From assembly GCA_023436885.1 (NCBI GenBank), contig JAEZHI010000048.1:54708-118707 (forward strand): DNA of 64,000 nt, written 5' to 3'. The number at the start of each line of letters is the position of its first letter. The stretch's first letter is position 1. Both the position numbers and the translations under genes were made by a program. The notes beneath the pieces are model-generated. The model was not told where the DNA came from. It searched no databases and saw only the letters and a list, made by a program, of their open reading frames with translations. Positions 60,526-64,000 of this stretch are shown here, piece after piece. The stretch is from Pseudomonadota bacterium (lineage in GTDB: Bacteria; Pseudomonadota; Alphaproteobacteria; Rhizobiales; Pleomorphomonadaceae).

Positions 60526-61241
60526 TGCTGCGCTTCGACAAGGTGGGCTGGGTGGCGGGCGGCGAGGCGGTGCTCGACGGGCTGGACCTCAGCGTGTCAC
60601 CCGGCGAACTGGTGGTCATGCTCGGCGCGTCGGGCGTCGGCAAGACGTCGGTGCTGCGCCTGTCGGCCGGGTTGATCGGGCCGCGATCCGGCGCGGTGGT
60701 CAACAGCTTTACCTCGACGGCCATGGTGTTCCAGGAGCCGCGCCTGATGCCCTGGGCAACGGCGCTCGTCAATGTGGCGCTGGTGCTGGAGGGGATCGAA
60801 CCGTCGCGGCGTGGCGCGGTGGCGGCCAGCTGGCTCGGTCGCCTCGGCTTTGGCGACGCCGACATGGGCAAGCATCCGGGGCAGCTATCCGGCGGCATGC
60901 GGGCACGGGTGGCCGTGGCGCGCGCCTTCGCCACCGGCGCCGACCTGATCCTGATGGACGAACCCTTCGTGTCGCTCGACCTCGGCCTCCGCCGCAATCT
61001 TCAGGTGGAGGTGCGGCGGCTTGCCGTGGAGACCGGCGTGGCCGTGCTGTTCGTCACCCACGACCTCACCGAAGCCGTCAGCCTGGCCGACCGCATCGTG
61101 GTGCTGGAGGGACGGCCGGCGCGGGTGGTGGCAGATCTCAGGCAGACACCGCCGGTGAGGATTTCGCAGGTGTGGGAGGCGGCGGCGGCGCTGTCGGTGC
61201 GGCCGGAGCTGGCGTCGGTGGTGGCGGGGCTGGGGGATTGA
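60525..61241 (+). CDS. ABC transporter ATP-binding protein (NitT/TauT type)
   Basis: The 238-residue ATPase has Walker A GASGVGKTSV, Q-loop AMVFQEPRLMPW, signature QLSGGMRARV, Walker B DLILMDEP and H-loop THDLTEA. It completes a three-gene importer with no enzyme gene attached, so its substrate cannot be guessed. Confidence 0.92.
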   Translation: MLRFDKVGWVAGGEAVLDGLDLSVSPGELVVMLGASGVGKTSVLRLSAGLIGPRSGAVVNSFTSTAMVFQEPRLMPWATALVNVALVLEGIEPSRRGAVAASWLGRLGFGDADMGKHPGQLSGGMRARVAVARAFATGADLILMDEPFVSLDLGLRRNLQVEVRRLAVETGVAVLFVTHDLTEAVSLADRIVVLEGRPARVVADLRQTPPVRISQVWEAAAALSVRPELASVVAGLGD

Positions 61242-61249
61242 AGGGGGGG

Positions 61250-61715
61250 CGATATGGGCCGGGCGTTTTGTCCCAGGCGTGTGTTGGGTGCCCCTCGTTC
61301 CTGGAGACCGATATCGGCGTTGCGTCCCTTCCTGCCTGAGGTCCTCGCTTTCGCAAGGATGACAGAATTATATATAGGAAACAAACGGATAGCTCGGTGA
61401 TTCCCGCTCCGGCTCCCGTTCATATCGAGCTGCATCCCCTTCATATCAAGTTGTCATCCCTGCGAAGGCAGGGACCTCGGGACGAGAAGGTGGGAGGGTT
61501 GTATCGGGTGCCCTCTGCGCTTCGGGGAGATCTATATCGGCCGGGAGTTTTATTCTGCCTGAGTTCCCTGCCTTCGCAGGGATGACAGAATTATATAGAT
61601 AGAACAAAAGGATAGCTCGTCGCTTCCCGCTCCGGCTCCCCCCATATCACGCTGCATCCCCTTCATATCAGGTTGTCATCCCTGCGAAGGCAGGGATCTC
61701 GGGACGAGCACGTGA
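61250..61715. repeat. Hairpin-pair repeat array
   Basis: Forward arms lie near 61338 and 61558 and inverted arms near 61452 and 61675. Stem types are CCTCGC/GCAAGG and CCCTGC/GCAGGG. One arm reads CCTGAGTTCCC instead of CCTGAGGTCCC. 61716-61877 carries no gene apart from the leader of the SDR. Confidence 0.85.
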
Positions 61716-61877
61716 TGAGGGTTGTATCGGGTGCCCTTCCGGCGTGACACTAGGGCGAGGATTACGACCCGTGTCCGTAAATGAAGTTTCTACGTCATTT
61801 GAGACACAGCCTGTCGGCGGTAATTTTCCTCTCGCAGCAAGCTTCGACGGCAAGCTTCACCGACAGGGAATTGCATC

Positions 61878-62669
61878 ATGACACAGGTTTCCAAGGGCAC
61901 GGCCCTCATTACGGGCGCTTCCACCGGCATCGGCTCGATCTATGCCGACCGTCTCGCCAAGCGCGGCTACGATCTGATCCTGGTGGCTCGACGGATCGAC
62001 AAGCTCGAGACGCTGGCGGCCAAGATCACCGAGACGACGGGGCGCAAGGTTGCGGTGGTCGCGGCCGATCTGACCAAGGGCGAGGATGTCCGCCGCATCG
62101 AGGAGATCCTGAAGACCGACGCGTCGATCACGGCGCTGGTCAACAATGCCGGCACCGCGGGCATCCTGCCGCTGGTCGCCAGCAAGGTCGATGAGATGGA
62201 GGAGATGATCAAGCTCAACGTCACCGCGCTGACGCGGCTGACCTATGCCGCCGCGCCGGCCTTCGCCGCCCGGGGCAACGGCGCGATCATCAACATCTCC
62301 TCGATCGTCGCCATCGCAACGGAAGTGCTGAACGGCGTCTACGGCGCGTCGAAGGCTTTCGTGCTGAGCTTCAGCCAGTCGCTTCAGCATGAGCTCTCGG
62401 CGAGCGGCGTGCGGGTGCAGGCGGTTCTGCCCGGCGCGACGGCCACCGATCTCTGGGCATTGGCCGGCAAACCGGTTGAGAACCTGCCGTCTGAGATCGT
62501 CATGTCGGCCGACGACATGGTGGACGCCGCCCTGAAGGGCTTCGACGCCGGCGAAGTGGTCACCATCCCAAGCCTGCACGACGGCGACAAGTGGACGCAG
62601 TATGAGGCGGCGCGGCGCGAGCTGTCGGGGCTGTTTGGGAATTCCAAGCCGGCCAATCGCTATTTGTAA
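61878..62669 (+). CDS. Short-chain dehydrogenase/reductase
   Basis: The 263-residue classical SDR has TGASTGIG, NNAGTAG, Ser in NISSIVAIATEV and YGASK (Tyr-Lys). The C-terminal part, DMVDAALKGFDAGEVVTIPS, fits the DltE-like SDR group. It is monocistronic with a terminator behind it. Confidence 0.9.
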   Translation: MTQVSKGTALITGASTGIGSIYADRLAKRGYDLILVARRIDKLETLAAKITETTGRKVAVVAADLTKGEDVRRIEEILKTDASITALVNNAGTAGILPLVASKVDEMEEMIKLNVTALTRLTYAAAPAFAARGNGAIINISSIVAIATEVLNGVYGASKAFVLSFSQSLQHELSASGVRVQAVLPGATATDLWALAGKPVENLPSEIVMSADDMVDAALKGFDAGEVVTIPSLHDGDKWTQYEAARRELSGLFGNSKPANRYL

Positions 62670-62692
62670 GGCGAACAGGCTGCTTGAAAGGG

Positions 62693-62727
62693 AAGGGCGC
62701 GCTCTCGGGGCCGCGCCCTTTTCGTTT
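62693..62727 (+). terminator. Rho-independent terminator after the SDR gene
   Basis: AAGGGCGCG-CTCTCGGGGC-CGCGCCCTT forms a strong stem followed by TTCGTTT. Confidence 0.75.
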
Positions 62728-62829
62728 GGCGCCGATGGCGGCGACTTCCGTGTTACGCTGGCGGGCCGAACCTCGGATCGGCACGGGGTTTGCTAACCGC
62801 CAGCGTGACGCCTGCCACAAGGAGCCAGC

Positions 62830-63720
62830 ATGGAAAACCGATCCTGGGTCGAAATCGTTGAAGAGAATGTCGGCCGGTTCGGCGACCTGGTGGTCGGCAT
62901 CGACCCGTCGTTGCCGGATGTTCCAAGGGCGCTCTCGCGCGATGACGACTGGATCGCCGGCTATGTCGATTTCATCCTGGATACGGTGGAGGGGCGGGTC
63001 GGTTTCGTGAAGTTCCAGTCGGCTTATTTCGAAGCGCTGGGGCTGGCCGGGCTGACCGCGCTCTCCTCGGCGATGAAGCGCGCGAAGGCGGCGGGAATGG
63101 GCGTGATCCTCGACGCCAAGCGCGGCGACATCGGCGCCACCGCCGCTGCCTATGCCCGCGCCTACCTGACGCCCGCCGCCGAGGGCGGCAGCGGCGATTT
63201 CGAGGCCGATTGCCTGACCATCAACCCGTTGATGGGGCCGGAGACGCTCGATTCCTTCGTTCAGTGCGCCAACCGCTTCGGCAAGGGGCTGTTCGTGCTC
63301 TGCCGAACCTCCAACCCTGGCGCCAGCTGGCTGCAGGACAAGATGGCCGGCAACCGGCAGATCTCCGACCGGGTGGCCGACCTGATCGGCGCCCTACCGG
63401 ATAGCGGTACCACCGGGCTCAGCCCGTTCGGCGCGGTGATCGGCGCCACGGTGCCGCACGAGGGGCGGCGCCTGAGGCAACTGCTGCCCCGCTCGATCAT
63501 CCTGGCGCCCGGATTGGGCGCGCAGGGCGGCGACGCCGCCAGCATTCACGCGCTGCGCGGAACGCGACCGGGGGATCTGCTGGTGCCGGTGTCGCGCGGG
63601 TTGACGCGGGTAGAGGATCGCGGGGTTTCGCTGGAGGACTATCGGGCGCTGATCGAGGGGCGGATCGATGAGTTCAAGGCGGCGATTGCGTATGGTTATG
63701 GGGAAAGGCAGGCGGGGTAG
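62830..63720 (+). CDS. pyrF: Orotidine 5'-phosphate decarboxylase, type 2
   Basis: The 296-residue enzyme converts OMP to UMP in pyrimidine synthesis. It shows LVVGIDPSLPDVPR, FVKFQSAYFEALG, the catalytic ILDAKRGDIGATAAAYA and LTINPLMGPETL, the pattern of the longer PyrF type 2 group. AAGGAGC precedes the ATG. It ends right at a repeat unit. Confidence 0.93.
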   Translation: MENRSWVEIVEENVGRFGDLVVGIDPSLPDVPRALSRDDDWIAGYVDFILDTVEGRVGFVKFQSAYFEALGLAGLTALSSAMKRAKAAGMGVILDAKRGDIGATAAAYARAYLTPAAEGGSGDFEADCLTINPLMGPETLDSFVQCANRFGKGLFVLCRTSNPGASWLQDKMAGNRQISDRVADLIGALPDSGTTGLSPFGAVIGATVPHEGRRLRQLLPRSIILAPGLGAQGGDAASIHALRGTRPGDLLVPVSRGLTRVEDRGVSLEDYRALIEGRIDEFKAAIAYGYGERQAG

Positions 63721-63721
63721 G

Positions 63722-63878
63722 GGGAGATCTATATCGGCCGGGAGTTTCGTTCTGCCTGAGGTCCTCTGCCTGCGCAGAGGATGACAGGTAAATTATATAA
63801 ATGATAACAGCCGGATAGCGTGGCTTCCAGCTCGGCTCCCCTCCCTATCACGCGTCATCCTCTGCGAAGGCGGAGGAT
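63722..63878. repeat. Hairpin-pair element cut by an insertion sequence
   Basis: The forward arm (CCTCTGC/GCAGAGG, near 63755-63785) is complete. The inverted arm starts CGTCATCCTCTGCGAAGGCG but stops after GAGGA at about 63877, where TGGATTCACGCTTG of the transposase end begins. Confidence 0.8.
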
Positions 63879-63882
63879 GGAT

Positions 63883-64000
63883 TCACGCTTGAAGCGCAAC
63901 AGTGAGGAAGTCTTTGAATACCTCGGCGGGCGTCTTGTAGCCAAGGATCTTTCTGGGGCTGTCGTTGTATTGGCGCATGACGATCTCGACTCCGTCTGTT
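63883..64000 (-). mobile_element. IS30-type transposase, C-terminal end (runs off window)
   Basis: The last 38 codons read RQYNDSPRKILGYKTPAEVF then KDFLTVALQA and a stop at 63885-63883. NDSPRKILGYKTPAEVF is the usual end of IS30-family transposases. The rest lies outside the window. The element end appears to lie at about 63878, inside a hairpin repeat. Confidence 0.8.

Noticed and set aside
18510..63878. CRISPR arrays
   Set aside because: The repeats are palindromic units of about 200 bp with conserved spacers and no short repeat-spacer periodicity, and no cas genes are present.

Overview
The window is high-GC DNA from an alphaproteobacterium, most likely a member of the Hyphomicrobiales (Rhizobiales). 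The grounds are many LysR regulators, an Atu4866-family protein, a BTLCP transglutaminase-like protein, and intergenic elements of the type seen in rhizobia. No rRNA, intact tRNA, CRISPR array, prophage or replication origin was found. About 65 protein genes are supported. No species can be named from the sequence alone.

Layout. 0-4.6 kb: the 5' part of a ClC chloride channel, a three-gene set (EthD-like barrel, tautomerase, metallo-beta-lactamase-fold hydrolase) divergent from a LysR gene, and an AraC regulator. 4.9-8.4 kb: a chemoreceptor, a small unknown protein and an HD-GYP c-di-GMP phosphodiesterase. 8.4-12.7 kb: a YqeY-like protein, an excisionase-type HTH protein, a BTLCP protein, an AraC remnant and an AT-rich island with an unknown lipoprotein. 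12.7-25 kb: regulators paired with small redox or enzyme genes (SDR, HxlR/azoreductase, DsbA-like, cupin, VOC/TetR) and a speD-speE polyamine operon with an unknown third gene. 25-27.3 kb: an MFS exporter and a MarR regulator. 28-32.3 kb: an arsenic resistance locus, ArsP-like permease divergent from arsR-acr3-arsH-arsC, in which ArsC is fused to a GNAT acetyltransferase. 32.7-36.3 kb: peptide deformylase, a broken agmatinase copy, a second chemoreceptor and a small secreted protein.

36.9-44.9 kb holds the most notable locus. It is an eight-gene, mostly overlapping operon encoding an ABC importer, two short-chain dehydrogenases, a creatininase and two different ureohydrolases, divergent from a LysR regulator. 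The combination suggests uptake and stepwise breakdown of a cyclic or linear guanidino compound with release of urea. I know of no described pathway with this exact set.

46.7-50 kb carries a tandem pair of AAA_28-type NTPases, one with altered active-site residues, and an AbiEi/AbiEii toxin-antitoxin pair. 50.4-64 kb carries LysR-controlled small gene sets (DODA-type dioxygenase plus DoxX; DsbA-like plus an MBL protein lacking metal ligands), cytochrome b561 with a SnoaL-like protein, a second NitT/TauT-type ABC transporter, an SDR, pyrF, and the end of an IS30-type transposase at the edge.

Many gaps between genes are filled by one family of inverted-repeat elements. Each unit has a forward hairpin arm, a spacer of about 100 bp containing TTTATATA, and an inverted hairpin arm. 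Stem sequences differ between copies but keep pairing, and in places the units form tandem arrays of about 204 bp. Three further repeat families are present: a rhizobial-type GGTTCC/CACTTTTGC element, a GATTCA element, and a GTGAGCACCGGAAGCGC element.
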